Assembly: GCA_035079385.1 (NCBI GenBank)
Contig: JAVHKY010000061.1
Span: 992,001-1,056,000, forward strand
Direction: 5' to 3'
From: Aspidiotus rigidus
Taxonomy: Eukaryota > Arthropoda > Insecta > Hemiptera > Diaspididae
Length of the DNA stretch: 64,000 nucleotides
The notes under the pieces are model-generated. The model was not told the origin of the DNA. It saw nothing but the letters and a program-made list of their open reading frames with translations, and searched no databases. Made by a program: the position numbers and the translations under genes. Within the stretch, counting starts at the first letter, position 1; every line of letters begins with the position of its first letter. Of the stretch, positions 33,481 to 45,763 are shown one piece after another.

Positions 33481-35221
33481 AGATGATTGGAGTTGGAGCT
33501 AGTTAATAAACATTAATCTACTAGGTTATATTAGCTGATCCTCTATATCCAGAGTTGCTGCCTCCTTTGGATACAGTATACGTTAGGCTCATACTAGACC
33601 AGCTCTAAGTAACCAAACAAACAGTTCATTAAATTGAGGAGATGGCGAACTAGCAGAGCGAGTGAGCTTGCTTCCTACGCATGAAGTAGTTCTACCATAA
33701 GTCCTATGCTGACAATGGGGAGCTACTCAGCCTAACATACAGTTTAAAACTAATAAGGGGAGGGAGCCAACGGGCTGAGCAAGTGAGTCCGTCTGTTACC
33801 CGTCACTTAGTTAGCCTATTAACATACGCACGATGAAGTAGGCTAAAAAATACTGATCATTACAAGGCAGATGTGGCGCCTCAACCTACTTGATGAACAA
33901 AATGCGTAAATGACGTTATTTATTAGATATGAAATATGGTACTTGGCTCTGCCAGAATATTTTCCAAATTCGTTACTTTTCCTTCATTCTATCTGTGCTT
34001 TACAAGAATCAATAAAGTGGTTGGTTCGTTTATTTTATTCAATTAAAAACGATGAAGAAGCTAAATTCTCTTTATTTTTCTAGATCACTAAAGAACAGCT
34101 CATTCTTTCTAATGAATCGTCGGTCGTATAAAAACTCGCACGCTCCGAACATATAGAAATAGGTAATGCGCTCTATTTTTCATAGATGTAGGACAATGAC
34201 GCAGAAAGTGCAACAGGTTTTGGTCAATTCTAATGTTCAGAAAATAACATTCTCGCAGACTACTAACTGTGTAGCACCTAGATTGATGACGAAATAGATC
34301 TACGTAAGTTGATTTTTAAATATTTGAATGTAGTGCATTGTTCAGAGGAGGCAAATATTTCGAGGGACAGTGGTCGAGTATCGAATTTTTGGCGCAAAAA
34401 ATACGTCGAATGAAACCGTTTGCAGGTAGTTATACAAATAAATCAAATCAAATCCATATAGGCCTATAGTAGTATTATTGAGTGGCCATGTGTTTAAGGG
34501 CTCAGCGGAAGTGACGTGATGCATTCTTGGAGGCGTGTGTGCACACGGACTTCGTACTTCCCTCTTTTTTTCTCCTGTATAGTTCTCTATACACCCAATA
34601 TTCATTACAATTTCATATCTCGTATTATCTGAGTTGATAGAGATTTATCAAAATCGCGGTTCGCCAGAAGAGAAAAATGTATAGACAGATGCACTCTACT
34701 CACTCTAGCATAAGTTCTAACAGTAGATATACCAAAATATTAATACTCGTATAGTATATCTATGTACGAGCAGCGATATTTCTCACGTCACCGCTTGTCC
34801 TGTAAGATAGTTTTTTTACCTACATGCACTGAAAGCAATGCGATTCCGATACCCACTTGAATTAAGTATTCGGATTTTCCGAAATTTCGAATGTTTCCTT
34901 ACAACTCACACAATCCAAAAATATTTCTCATTGTTGATTGATAAACGCAGTTTTCGTTGTCTAAAATAAGTATGTACGTATTTTCAGTGTATAAAAAATA
35001 CAATTATTGAAGGATTGACGCATAATCAAAACTGAGAACAATAACGCCAACATATTCTGTAATTACGAGGAAATCGGTAGTAAATCGTGATTAAGTTCCG
35101 ATAATTACAATATAAGTTTGCAGAATGTAAATGGAATAATATAATTATTTTGTTCAGTTCCCAATCGCTATTTATAAATAGGTACCGTACGTAGGAATCT
35201 TCTTGAATGACAGAACAAAAA
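33481..35221. other. Non-coding stretch
   Basis: No genes recognised. A loosely repeated segment (AGCGAGTGAGCTTGC near 33656 and AGCAAGTGAGTCCGTC near 33778) suggests an old local duplication. Confidence 0.45.
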
Positions 35222-35600
35222 TATGAGGAGTTATCTGTCAAAAGGGCTGCCCTTTTTGCGGATATCCACATTTTTGAATTCTCTGAACCATTTCCTATCA
35301 ATATACAAAATTTTGACAAAACGAAAAATTACATGTACGCTTATGGTCACTCAACCTCATCTCCATAAAAAGGGCACCCGAGGTACACATCTTTATGGAA
35401 TTGTCCCAGATTCGTTTGTCGATCAATTTGAAAAATAATTAGTGATCTGTAAAGAGCAAAACACGCAAAATATTTTTTGTCATTATAGATTTTTTGATAA
35501 AATGAATGTGGAATGAGTAATCTGAACATGAAACTCCAAAGACGTATTTTGAAAATCAACTATGGCTCACGGGTGCCCTTTTGACAGATAACTCCTCATA
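35222..35600. mobile_element. Mariner-type MITE, 26-bp perfect terminal inverted repeats
   Basis: TATGAGGAGTTATCTGTCAA.. at 35222-35247 is exactly complementary to 35575-35600. The outer TA on each side is consistent with a TA target duplication and hence with Tc1/mariner ancestry. At about 380 bp it is non-autonomous. Confidence 0.8.
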
Positions 35601-36056
35601 TACCTTCCACCACTAGATACTGCACAAATGGTTTGTACCGCGGCTCAATTGTTTTTTCCGAACAATTTCTGTACGCTCTACAATTTGTAAGGTTTTCAAG
35701 AATTTTGAAATCGGAGAATCAAATACATTGCTTGCAGAATAGCCGGGTGACTCCGAAAGAATAAATATTTTGAAGATTTCAGATGAAGACACATTTCATG
35801 AAAAATCGCAATATTACGATATAATTCCGACCAGTCATTTTACTTTCAAATCTACCTCTTCCTTTTCATTAGGTACCTATACATATATACGGCTGCTTTT
35901 CATTTGAACCATTAGTACCATGAGTCATACAATCAAAATATTATTGTCAATGATAAACAACAAGCAACCCGCGGGCGAGGTGTGACGAGGGTCGGCTAAT
36001 AAGACTGAGTTATTCGTGATAAGAAAAATATCGATTGAGATCGATATGAGGTGCGA

Positions 36057-37053
36057 TTCCCGTGCATTTACCCGAACACGTTTTCCCGAATCGTTTTTAG
36101 TCCGAATTACATTTTCCCGAATAATTATGACCTGAACACATTATCCCGATTTTTCTTTTCCCGAATGATTTTAACCTGGAAGTACATTATCCTGAATTTT
36201 TGTTCCCGAAAAATTTTGAAAAATGCAGGTCATTAAACCTTTTATACTCCGACTTGTTTTTATTTCCTCAATATTGCAGTACACGTCTTAGAACGAGCAG
36301 TGCTCAGAAAGACATGAAATGAAGCATTTTTATTTCATTTTTGCCTAGGCTAACACTTCTCAATGAAGGACAATGTTATGTGCCAACGTCCGAAGGTAAT
36401 CCAATACTGTCCTGGCATCCTTGTGGACCTCGTACTCTAATGCGATGTCCTGTATGCGTTGTTGCCATGTGGTCCACTGCCGTTTTGAAGAGGCTTTTAT
36501 CCGTTTTCCCAGAGCTAAATCCGACAGACTGGATTCAGTATATACCTGCTCTTTTTGGAACACGAGTAAGCATGAGTACAAGTCAGGGTGGTTCTTGGAG
36601 ACGACAAGGCCAAATCGGTTGTGCCAGCCTTCAGCTGTATTATTAGTGCGGTGCAATTTGTGGACAGCAGCTGCATAATGGCTCCAAAGTTTCGGTTCAT
36701 ATCTTCGTGGTATTGCTGTTTGCTGCGACGACTGCGAACCTCCTTCTCTTCCTCCTCTTCCCCCTGTTCGCCTCGCACGTACAGCCGGCCGACCCGTTAC
36801 GTATGTTTTGTTGAAGTAATCCATGATTGGAGCAAGGACCGCCGGAGAGTGGGTTGGAAAAGTAAACATTCGGGTAATTTTTTTCAGGTACAAATTTTTC
36901 GGGGAAGAATTTTTCTGGAAAAGCAACATTCGGGAAATTTTTTTCAGGTAAAACTTTGTCGGGTAAAAAATCATTCGGGAAAATGTAATTCGGATAAAAA
37001 ACAATTGGGGTTAATGTCATTCGGGAAAAAGTGTTCGGGTAAATGCACGGGAA
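36057..37053 (-). mobile_element. Second MULE-type element with modular inverted repeats
   Basis: The left repeat (36057-36217) and right repeat (36868-37053) are inverted to each other. They are made of TTCCCGAA / ATTCGGGAAA modules, and the outermost 20 bases begin TTCCCGTGCATTTACCCG. They enclose a MULE transposase C terminus on the minus strand. I looked for a 9-bp duplication outside the ends (GAGGTGCGA versus GGAGGAAAA) and found none, so a flank has probably changed. Confidence 0.75.
36360..36840 (-). pseudogene. MULE transposase C-terminal fragment
   Basis: The frame reads DYFNKTYVTGRP, a basic stretch, and then the NNTAEGWHNRF motif. It continues through HPDLYSCLLVFQKEQVYTE and a C-terminal helix ending LRTLAHNIVLH at the stop (36360). 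It aligns piece by piece with the remnant at 331-985 but has no internal stop over this stretch. The upstream part of the open frame is only translated terminal repeat. The catalytic DDE core is absent, so the element depends on a transposase made elsewhere, if it moves at all. Confidence 0.75.
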
Positions 37054-38944
37054 GGAGGAAAATAAAATGATAGAGAATACGGCTTTGATTTCCAGTAAGC
37101 TCCTCCTTTTCACTAAGAAAAGTTATCCAGAAAATTTTTATTTTTTTTTTTCAATAAGTATCCAGACTAGAAATATCTAAGTAATTTACCGAGGTTATTA
37201 AAAATTATTCTTATTTACATGTTTTCCATAAAAAATCTGCTTCGCCAATAATTCATTAACAATTTCTTATTTCTTCTGTTTTGTAATGAGCGATAGGTAA
37301 TATAAAGGAATATTTGAAAATTTAGTTGACACAAGTATAAAAAACATATTATATTCGAATTCCGAAAGAGGAGAAATGTCTAAAAATAAAGATAGGTACT
37401 GGACAACGTGAGAGGCGCGCCGCGCCGTCTTGCTAGTTATAACATAATGTTCAATCTGTTTTTTATCGTTTTTGAAATTTAATTCTACTATTTCGTACAT
37501 ATTTCTTGCGATATCACGATAATTAAGAGGATGTCTGCATTAATTTCCATTTTGTTCAAAAATTTGTTCTAATTGCGTGTTAATATCATTAGTCATTACA
37601 TTTACGTTCCGATTTTGTTTCTTTTCATGCGTCCAAATTGCCGGAAAAGTATTTTCATTTTGCGTTCAAAATATTTTATATTTTGTTTGCTTTTTGTCTC
37701 ATCTACAATCTTTTAAAAATATTCTCAAATTAATTTGTATCGATTTCATGGGGAAAAAACTCAAAATGAAATATGCGCACAAAAGGAAAAATAGTTTCAT
37801 ACTCAAGCTTAGCTTGGCAATTTCCATTCATCGACCAACCATAATTAAACTTCTTATTTATTTCTATTTATTCATTTATTTATTTATTTATTTATTTATT
37901 TATTTTTTGTACCGAAAGAGACGTGATGTGAAATGTGCAGTTGCACAAACAAAATAATAACTGATAATCACGTATGAGTATGCGTTGATGTGAGAGCTAG
38001 AGATCAATTATCGTGACATACATAAAATGCTCCATAGTTCTTAATGTGATTTTATCGCGTCGAGATTTGTCATCAATGCCATTCAATAAAAGATGTCACT
38101 GTTACTGTGTAAACATCTGTCTTCTTAGTGTTTACTTCTTTGTAAGTTTTATAAGAGATTCATAATTTGCCTTATTTTGCAGCAACGTTACATTTTTATA
38201 ATTTCTGAATTCTGGACGATTGCAGGTCATGATAAATTTACAGTGCAGTGCAGTGCAGTTCAATGCTTAATACAAATAATAATGACTTTTTTTCTTTTTA
38301 ATTTTCAACTCCCGCGATGGACACTGAGGAGGAAACCTACCGTTGTTATGTTAACTAGTACATTAAGCGTCCCCATATTCAGTTGCTAGACACGTCTACA
38401 TAGACCCGCAGACGGTACCATACATTCGATATTTAGAATTACTTGTATTTTTAACAAAAACTATTTGAATTTTATTCTCTCGCCTTATTTCCTGTGAAAA
38501 TTTTGTGTAAGTAATTGAACTACTATGTAGTTCTCGAATAAAAATGAAATAATAAAAAAAAAACAGTGCAATGATTAATAGTAATGATTTTTTTTCTTCT
38601 TTATTTTCTATTTCTCGTTCTTGTCTTCCACTATTTCTGTATAGACCCAACAACACTTTATGTAGCCAGTCTGGGTCGATTGGGTATGATGGATATGTGC
38701 ACAAAAAAAAATGAGTTGAAAAAATCGTAATCGAAAATTTCTTTCGAAAAAATATGATAGTTTTGTAATAAGTAATGATTAATGATTGGATAGAGAAGTC
38801 CATTTTTACTTTTAATATAGTTTCGAAATCAATCTTTCGCAGTTTTGAGTTGAAGGTAAGAAAAAAACTTTGTTGCTTTACATCCACCAAATAGGTATCT
38901 ACCTATATTCATCATTTTGTTATCGATGTGGAGATGAATCTAAT
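37054..38944. other. Non-coding, with a (TTTA)n run
   Basis: It contains a tetranucleotide TTTA/ATTT array at about 37855-37905, a reversed scrap of the repeat-X end near 37385-37440 (GGCGCGCCGC) and a short (GTGCA)n at about 38240-38258. No gene is recognised. Confidence 0.55.
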
Positions 38945-39350
38945 AATAAAGTAGAATGTTTGTCTGTCTGTCTGTATGTATGAAATGTTACGCTCAATTC
39001 ACGTAATTGCTCATTATGCGTAATGAGCAGTAAAGTTGCTCAATACGCGTAATAAGCGCAGACATGCTGCTCATTACGCGTATTGTGCAAAGCTGCTGCC
39101 CATTACGCGTATTGAGCATCCAATAACATAGTATGCAATTCTGCATGCCATGCAGGCCGAATAGACTGGTGGACTTTTTCTTAAAATGCATCTCTATTCT
39201 TAAGACATTTTGGCAACCATTGGTTAAGAAGGTAAAAACACTCGCTGAATCCAAATTTCATGGTTGCCAGTTGAATTTTGCCTCCTTATGGCCCAAATCC
39301 AAGATGGCGGCCAAGCTCATTTCATTTCGGTTTCAAGGCAAAACAGAAAG

Positions 39351-39382
<32 letters not shown>

Positions 39383-40990
39383 GGGGGGGGGGGAGGGAGT
39401 TGATGGTGTACAGAATTGGATTTTCAAACTCTACTTGAGATATTAAAAATTGATCAGGTTAAAATCACAGAGCTTTCTCTTAACTGCATTATACACTATC
39501 AAAACGAAGCATATGTACCTCAAAATTAGTCTGTAGAAATATAATGAACTGTAAAATAAGGAGCATTATTTAAAATTGTAGCTCAAATAACTTTATTGAT
39601 AAAGAATCATATTTCTTAAAAGAAAAGAGGATGAAAAACTAACAACAGATAAGCATGTTTGTGACCCAAGGATCTCGACTTTTGATTCTCAGGCAAGCTC
39701 ATGGTGGTCGTTTTTGATTTTTCCGAGTCAATAAACCATAGAAACGATATCCCACACTCTAGCATCATATTGCCAATAAATTTGGCCTCAATTTGACCCA
39801 AATTTGGATCCTCATCTTGGTTGTATGTGATCCCAATATCTCAAGTAGAGTTTGAAGATCCAATTTTGTACAAAAAAGAAGAGAAAAAAATACAACCTTC
39901 TGTTTTACCTCAAAACAGAAATAAAATGAGTTTGGCCGCCATCCTGGATTTGGGCCTTAAGGAGGCAAAATTCAACTTGGCAACCATGAAATTCGGATTC
40001 AGTGAGTGTTTTTATCCTCATAACAGGTGGCTGCCCAAATGTCTCAAGAAATAATGTTGGAATAAAAAAATTAGCCATTTTCATGATTTGTCCACCAGTC
40101 TAGAAGTTGTGACAATAACAATAAATGATAGAATAAAATTTTGAATTTAGGAAGTAATGACGATCTCCTTGAGTGATAATCATAAAGAATTTTTGAAGTA
40201 TTCCAAGTAAAATGAAAATACCATTATTTTACAATCAAATCAGCTTCTCATTGGTCAATTCCACCTGCTCATTACGCGTAATGAGCAATTACGTGAATTG
40301 AGCGTAACACCAACCGTTCAAACGCGTCGAGCGGCGCAGTTTTAAAAATTAAATTATTGTGATGACTCGAGTTTTACTTATTTTTATGAAAAATTGAAGA
40401 GAACAAAAATTCATTGTAGCTCCTGTAATTTCCTTTCGGATGAGCCAAATCCCAGATTTTTAGAAGGAAATTTGGGAACTATTGGTATTTTGATCATACA
40501 GAGAGAGCATTTAAACCGGTTGCTCTGTATGAATCTATTATAGAGACTACTCAAGTTTTACGTATCCAATTTTCGATTTTAAAAGGAGACGTTTGTGTAG
40601 AATAATTCCTGGAAAATTCGCTCTTCTTTTGTGATACGAGTAAATATCGTCGTGAGAGTTTGAAACTACCTAAGAAAATGTGCTGGGTTCGGGAAAGAAT
40701 TGGGAAAATTACATCCGGTTTCTCATATAATAGGAAACGACTGAGTGCGTGTTATGCCTCTACACAGACTGACCTAATGTGCGTCAGGGGTATGGCAGAC
40801 TTTTTACCTGCAGTCCATTCAATTCCTCAATCATTGCGACTGGTAAAATATTTATGAATTGTTCCGTTTTTTGTTGCAATACAGCCCTTACCTGTCAAGT
40901 CAGCTCTTACCGTTAAAATCGAAATATTTATAAAACACAGATATCTAGTCAACATACAGCTGGCCGTGAGGCGCGCCGCCAACCGCTAGT
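38945..40990 (+). repeat. Dispersed repeat family X, copy 2, interrupted
   Basis: 38945-38985 matches the start of copy 1 (TTTGTCTGTCTGTCTG), and 40310-40990 matches the remainder through the GGCGCGCCGCC.AACCGCTAGT end. A foldback element occupies 38986-40309. A (TA) run and a G run follow the right end. Confidence 0.7.
38986..40309. mobile_element. Large foldback DNA element, 45-bp termini and about 450-bp arms
   Basis: The termini TGTTACGCTCAATTCACG.. (38986-39030) and their complement (40265-40309) differ at one base. Each contains an internal palindrome GCTCATTACGCGTAATGAGC. Further in, about 39163-39450 and 39830-40110 are complementary: GGCCCAAATCCAAGATGGCGG pairs with its counterpart near 39940. 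The centre carries T28/G12. TGTTA ends suit Ginger-like or related elements. No target duplication is evident and no coding is recognised. Confidence 0.85.
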
Positions 40991-41029
40991 ATATATATAT
41001 TTCTTTTTTTTTGGGGGGGGGGGGGATCG

Positions 41030-42110
41030 GTTTTGCCGGCAAAGTTGATTAGAGTGAATAAGAATGGCAAATCTACATTATCAGAAGTGAATTGGAAAGA
41101 AAAAGAATTTGAATTTAAGAAACCCCAATTACCGGACAAAATTTCAAACAATTTCAAGTAATTCACAGGTACTGATATAATATTGGCTCTGAGCAAATTA
41201 AAGCTCAAATGGAATTCCTCCATACATATACAAAGCATGCGGGTGATTTCTGAGAAAGCCGTTAATATACATTTTCAATGTGATGTTGAAGCCCTCACTC
41301 ATTTTTGGTAGTGTCCAAAGTAACTTCAGTTCCAAAAAATGCGGACCCAGTTACAGACCTGTACCTAGAACCACCGCCCGATGAATATCTCATGACAGCT
41401 CTATTTCTCGGTTTATACTGGCAGACTTTATTCCATCAATAATGGCAGGAATCTGCGCGTCTACCTAAAACTGTACTCTTCTTCTTTCGCATACCTTTCC
41501 AATTGTCCCTCGGGTGTAGCGTAAGGTTCTAACTTGAGTCCTTATTTATTCTTGCTATGCGCAAAAGATACCCAGAATGCATCAAAAATACTATCTTTTT
41601 ACTATATGCGGCTGATTTGGAATAATTCAAAGAAATCAGAAACAAAATAGACGTGCGCTTATTGCAGAGTTACTTGGATGAATTACTGAGATAAGTAAAG
41701 AAAACAAATTACCTCTAAATATCAAAAATTGTACAACAATAATCAGTAGGAAAAAATAGCCTGTTCAGATCACCTAAAGTAACGATCTGCGGTAAGATGT
41801 TGTGAAAAGTTAACGATTTAAGAGATCTGGGAGTCCAAATTCAGAATGAACTTTTTCATAACAAATATCTATGAAAAACACTAGCAAAACAAACCAAAAG
41901 ATGGTCATGATAATGAGACACTACAAATACTTCACTAGGAGTTCCACACTCAAGATTTTGTTCTTCGCTCCAGCGAGCTCACATTTGTCCTCTGCAAGTA
42001 TGATATGGAATCCCTGGACTGAGCAACAAATCAACAGGTTGGAGTGAGGACAAAAGCGTTTTTGAAGTTTCTTCATCACAAAGATTTGGGATACTATAAT
42101 TATTCAATAA
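41030..42110 (+). pseudogene. Jockey-type LINE remnant
   Basis: A segment with VPKNADPVTD (about 41325) represents the entry of the RT. SNLSPYLFLLCAKDTQ (about 41525), a degenerate ADD region near 41615, KLPLNIKNCTTII (about 41715) and NDLRDLGVQIQNELF (about 41815) follow in order, as in Jockey RTs. All lie in different frames with stops. The 5' boundary is a G run at about 41010-41025. Confidence 0.55.
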
Positions 42111-43734
42111 CCTACAGGGTGCTAGTAAATGGGCATGAACTTACCACTTTAAAACTTTGAAGGGGCACGGCTTCGCTGTTGATATACTTCTGCACTCCTC
42201 AGAGCTGCTGGGAAATATGAACTTTTAGTCCCTGCAAGAAGCTGTCGTATGCGAGCCCGCTTTCAAATTCTTCGATGCCGTATTTCACATTACAAAATGT
42301 CTCCTCTACATCCTGCGACGGCCCTTTACAACAAAATAAATGAAATTAATCCAACGATAGATATTTTCTTCAGAAGCGGGAATGAATTTATGAAAAAGAT
42401 AATAGAAAGGAATTAACAGAGTCGCATGGCAGGGGGGTGGCGAAAATGTTTTTGGAATTCACAGTACAGACATGGATAGAGAGGGTTTGGATAGGTGGCT
42501 TTAGAGGAGGAGTCATGGAAGAGGACCTTCATTTTCTTTTTGTTCAATTAATATAGTTATTGTTATCATCATTATTGCTATTATGGTTATCGTATTATAC
42601 CAACTGCACAGTGTCACCCTTTAATTGGTTACAGAACAAAGCTGTTGGGTCGCATTGGAAGTTCTAATAAATTAACAAATCCCGTAACCACAACTTGAGC
42701 ATCGAAGTGACTTTGGGGAAAAAATTAATAAAAATCAATCATACGTGAAACCTTATCGTACAGCAACGCCGCTATATCCTCCAAACTCTCACAGCCTTCT
42801 TCATGAGTCAGTCATTTTGTTATTTGGTCTTCCCCTATGAATAAACAGCCTTTGGTCCTTTCAAATGACTAGAATACTATAGTGTAGCAGTAAGATTTCA
42901 TGTATAATAAATTTTTATTGATTCCCCCACCCTCCTCTTAAATCACACGTTGGATACAAAAATGTGTAAAATTTGTTCGGCAAGTACTAGAGTTTCTTTA
43001 ATTCAAGCTCTTTGTTTTTCATTACCTTTTCAAAGTAAAGGAAATACTGTACTGTCCCTCGTGGTCGTAATTTGAAAGTGAACAAAAATTTTTCTATGAT
43101 TTAGAGTGCGTAGATCACGATTGGGTTACAACGTTACTCACCCTAACACATCCCTAAGGGGGGAAGACCCTTCCCCTGCCTAATCTTACTGGCCCTTATT
43201 CGGTAATTTTACCCACGATTGTATGAATATGTTATTCCTTTTGACTAATACGGACAAAATTTGTTCCGCGCTAATATCTGAAAATTAAGTATACTAAAGA
43301 AGTACATTTGAAGTTTTTCCAGCGTTGATCTGGTAAAGAATGATTGAGCAGTAGTTTTTGAATTTTCGTTAATTTGAGAATAAAATTTGAAGTAGGGGAA
43401 GTCAGAAGTATTGTTCATATGAGGGTCACCCGCCCTCAATCGAAAAAGTATAGCCTTTAGCGCAGCGTCTACGTCTACTCGATATCACATATCATGTTCA
43501 CGTACATCTATTTATTTTATCGCACTTAATGAAAATACAATGGTAAGCAACTTCTGAAGAGGAAACTGCCGAGAAGCAAAAAATCGGATTTGCGAGATTT
43601 CTTCCTCTTAGTTCAATTACAATAATGCAGAAGTTCTCATGCTCGACATAATCAACTTCGTCAAAACACCGTTTCCCCCTCCCCCCCTAAAACTTATATC
43701 TTTTGTTGAAATAGGAATCCTCTTCTTAGGAGTT
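42111..43734. other. Non-coding stretch
   Basis: No gene, RNA or repeat boundary recognised; small frames lack domains. Confidence 0.45.
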
Positions 43735-44050
43735 TTATGGAGGTAACCCTTGCAAGAAAAATCTTTTCAAGAATTAATTCTAACCTCCCTGGCTCATATC
43801 GCCCCATAGCTCAATCCAGCGTCCTTGGTAAACTACTCCAAAAAATCCTCAACAATAGACTGCTTTGGTCCTTGGAATCAAACAACCTCCTCTCTCCATA
43901 CGCCGCAACACCACCCAAGCTCTCATTGACCTCCAATCACAAATTAACGATCCTCAACAAATCCTGCCTATTTTCCATCTTTTTCGACCTCCAAGAGGCA
44001 TTCCCCCTGGTCTGGAGGTACCTAATTTCCACCAAACTTTACAATATTGG
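43735..44050 (+). pseudogene. Jockey-type LINE reverse transcriptase, first half
   Basis: The frame reads LPGSYRPIAQSSVLGKLLQK (RT motif 1), NNLLSPYAA, then IFFDLQEAFPLVWRYL (motif 3 with the first catalytic aspartate). It ends in KLYNIG at 44050. The continuation of the same domain resumes at 54308 in a compatible frame after 10.2 kb of inserted DNA. The RT spans both pieces and belongs to the Jockey group by motif spacing. The endonuclease is absent upstream (5' truncation). Confidence 0.75.
44042..44050. repeat. 9-bp target duplication, left (CAATATTGG)
   Basis: It is identical to 54299-54307. Counting only one copy, the RT frame reads straight from 44050 into 54308. Confidence 0.6.
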
Positions 44051-44923
44051 ATAAATACGGTAACGTATAATTATAAAATGACTGAAACCACCGAAGGCAA
44101 AGCAAACCGAACGTATAATTGAAGTCAAAAAATCGGAAAAAAAGGGGAGGTGGTTCAAATCACAAGAATAAAGTAAAATTCGAGTAAGTCACAAATTAAA
44201 ATGAATTACAAGTGAAAATCACAAAAAATAACAATAATAAAAACGCCGAAAAATTAAGGGACAAGGAAATACATTAAATTTCACAAATGAAAAAAATAAA
44301 AAATAAAATTAATAATGAAAATAAAAAAATACTTACGCAGCCGCATAAGCAACACACGACTTTTCACCTGTATCTACAATCAAGTTTTTTGCTTAAATTT
44401 TAACTCTAGTACTCCAATTTATTCAATGAATCGTTTTCTCAATAAGATACACACATCCTCACCATCTCTTGCCTCTCTAATTCATTCTTGATCATCTCCG
44501 ATTCTCAAGCATCTTTTAATGTTGGTTGTTGTAGACTCACACACACACCCATCTCATCACTTATATCCTTCTTTCACGCTCTCATTGCGATTCTGATACC
44601 TCCCTCATTCAACATATCTTTTTCCTCACCATCTCTCACCCCTCTACTCATAATTCATTCTTGATCATCTCCAATTCCCGAGCATCATTCTATGTTATTT
44701 CCAGCTGCTCTTCTCTTCATGCAATCATAATTTGTATTCACGCTCTCATCGCAATCTATGAGAGAATAACCGAAAAATGTTATTGAAAATAAAAAGAAGC
44801 GGGAAAAGCCTCTTTTTATTTTCAAAACTGTGTCGTCCTTGCACGTATGAAAAGCTTTTTCCTTGAAAAATGTTATCTTTAAGAGGATTAAAAGCGCACC
44901 CTTATGGATGAAAACTCAAAAGA

Positions 44924-44928
44924 GTTAT
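44924..44928. repeat. BEL target-site duplication, left (GTTAT)
   Basis: GTTAT lies immediately outside both LTRs (44924-44928 and 52540-52544). A 5-bp duplication is normal for BEL/Pao. Confidence 0.85.
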
Positions 44929-45733
44929 TGTTGTAAAAGTTGGGCCCAGATCCCCAGCAGAGTTGGATTTCCTAAGAAATTTCTAATAGAACCGCCATTT
45001 TCGTAATTACCGAGCCGAAAGGGGAATGGGTCTAACCACAACAATAAGAAAGGGGGGGTGCGTGGATCTAATTTTACATGCAATGCGCAGTGGAATAAAT
45101 ATTCATCAAGTACCGAACAAACAATGTATTATCGAACAAACAATATATTATCGTATAATGAGGAAACATATAGTATCTCGCAAATAATAATGCTTCTTGT
45201 GGCGCACGGCGCTTCTATTTCTTACCTGTGGACAAAGAGAAACGTCCATCAGTACAGTTAGTAATTATAACCGCCGCCGTAAGAGACCTACAGAATGAGA
45301 CCAAAGTAAAGCTCAAAAGTGCTACCGTTTCTTAACCGACCGACCGAGATATAAAATGAGACAGATCTTATGCAAAGAAACCGCCTAACCGACCTAACCG
45401 ACCGTCCGAGAAAGAAGATGTAAAATCCACCGAAAAATCCGTAACCGCCGATCTGTAATAAATAGTAATTGACTAACCTCCATAACTGGCAATGTCTCCG
45501 GCATTTTCAAATCAACGAAAAAAATATTAAAATTAAACTTCGACTGATCGAGCACGCAAGTAAAAAATTCGAGTACAAGAAACGTCCGTTCGTATCGCTT
45601 GACATTGGGAAACAAGTATAAAGGGTGCAGTTAGGGACCGTTTTTACCTGAGAGCAGGTATCCCGTTGAAGCCTGCTCGAAACCTGATTCACCTCCCGCT
45701 GATACTTGTTTGCCAAGTCGAACATTTTCGACA
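44929..45733 (-). repeat. BEL/Pao 3' LTR (element sense), 805 bp
   Basis: It starts TGTTGTAAAAG and ends CATTTTCGACA on the plus strand (TG..CA). I saw no difference from 51735-52539 in any stretch compared; even the incidental frames inside the two LTRs translate identically. Confidence 0.9.
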
Positions 45734-45763
45734 CTGCCCCCGGGGAAAATGACCGCCAGGTCA

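Noticed and set aside
45058..45615. Identical 67- and 73-codon frames in both LTRs (45058-45261 / 51864-52067 and 45394-45615 / 52200-52421)
   Set aside because: They are duplicated only because the LTRs are identical, and they have no domain or start context.
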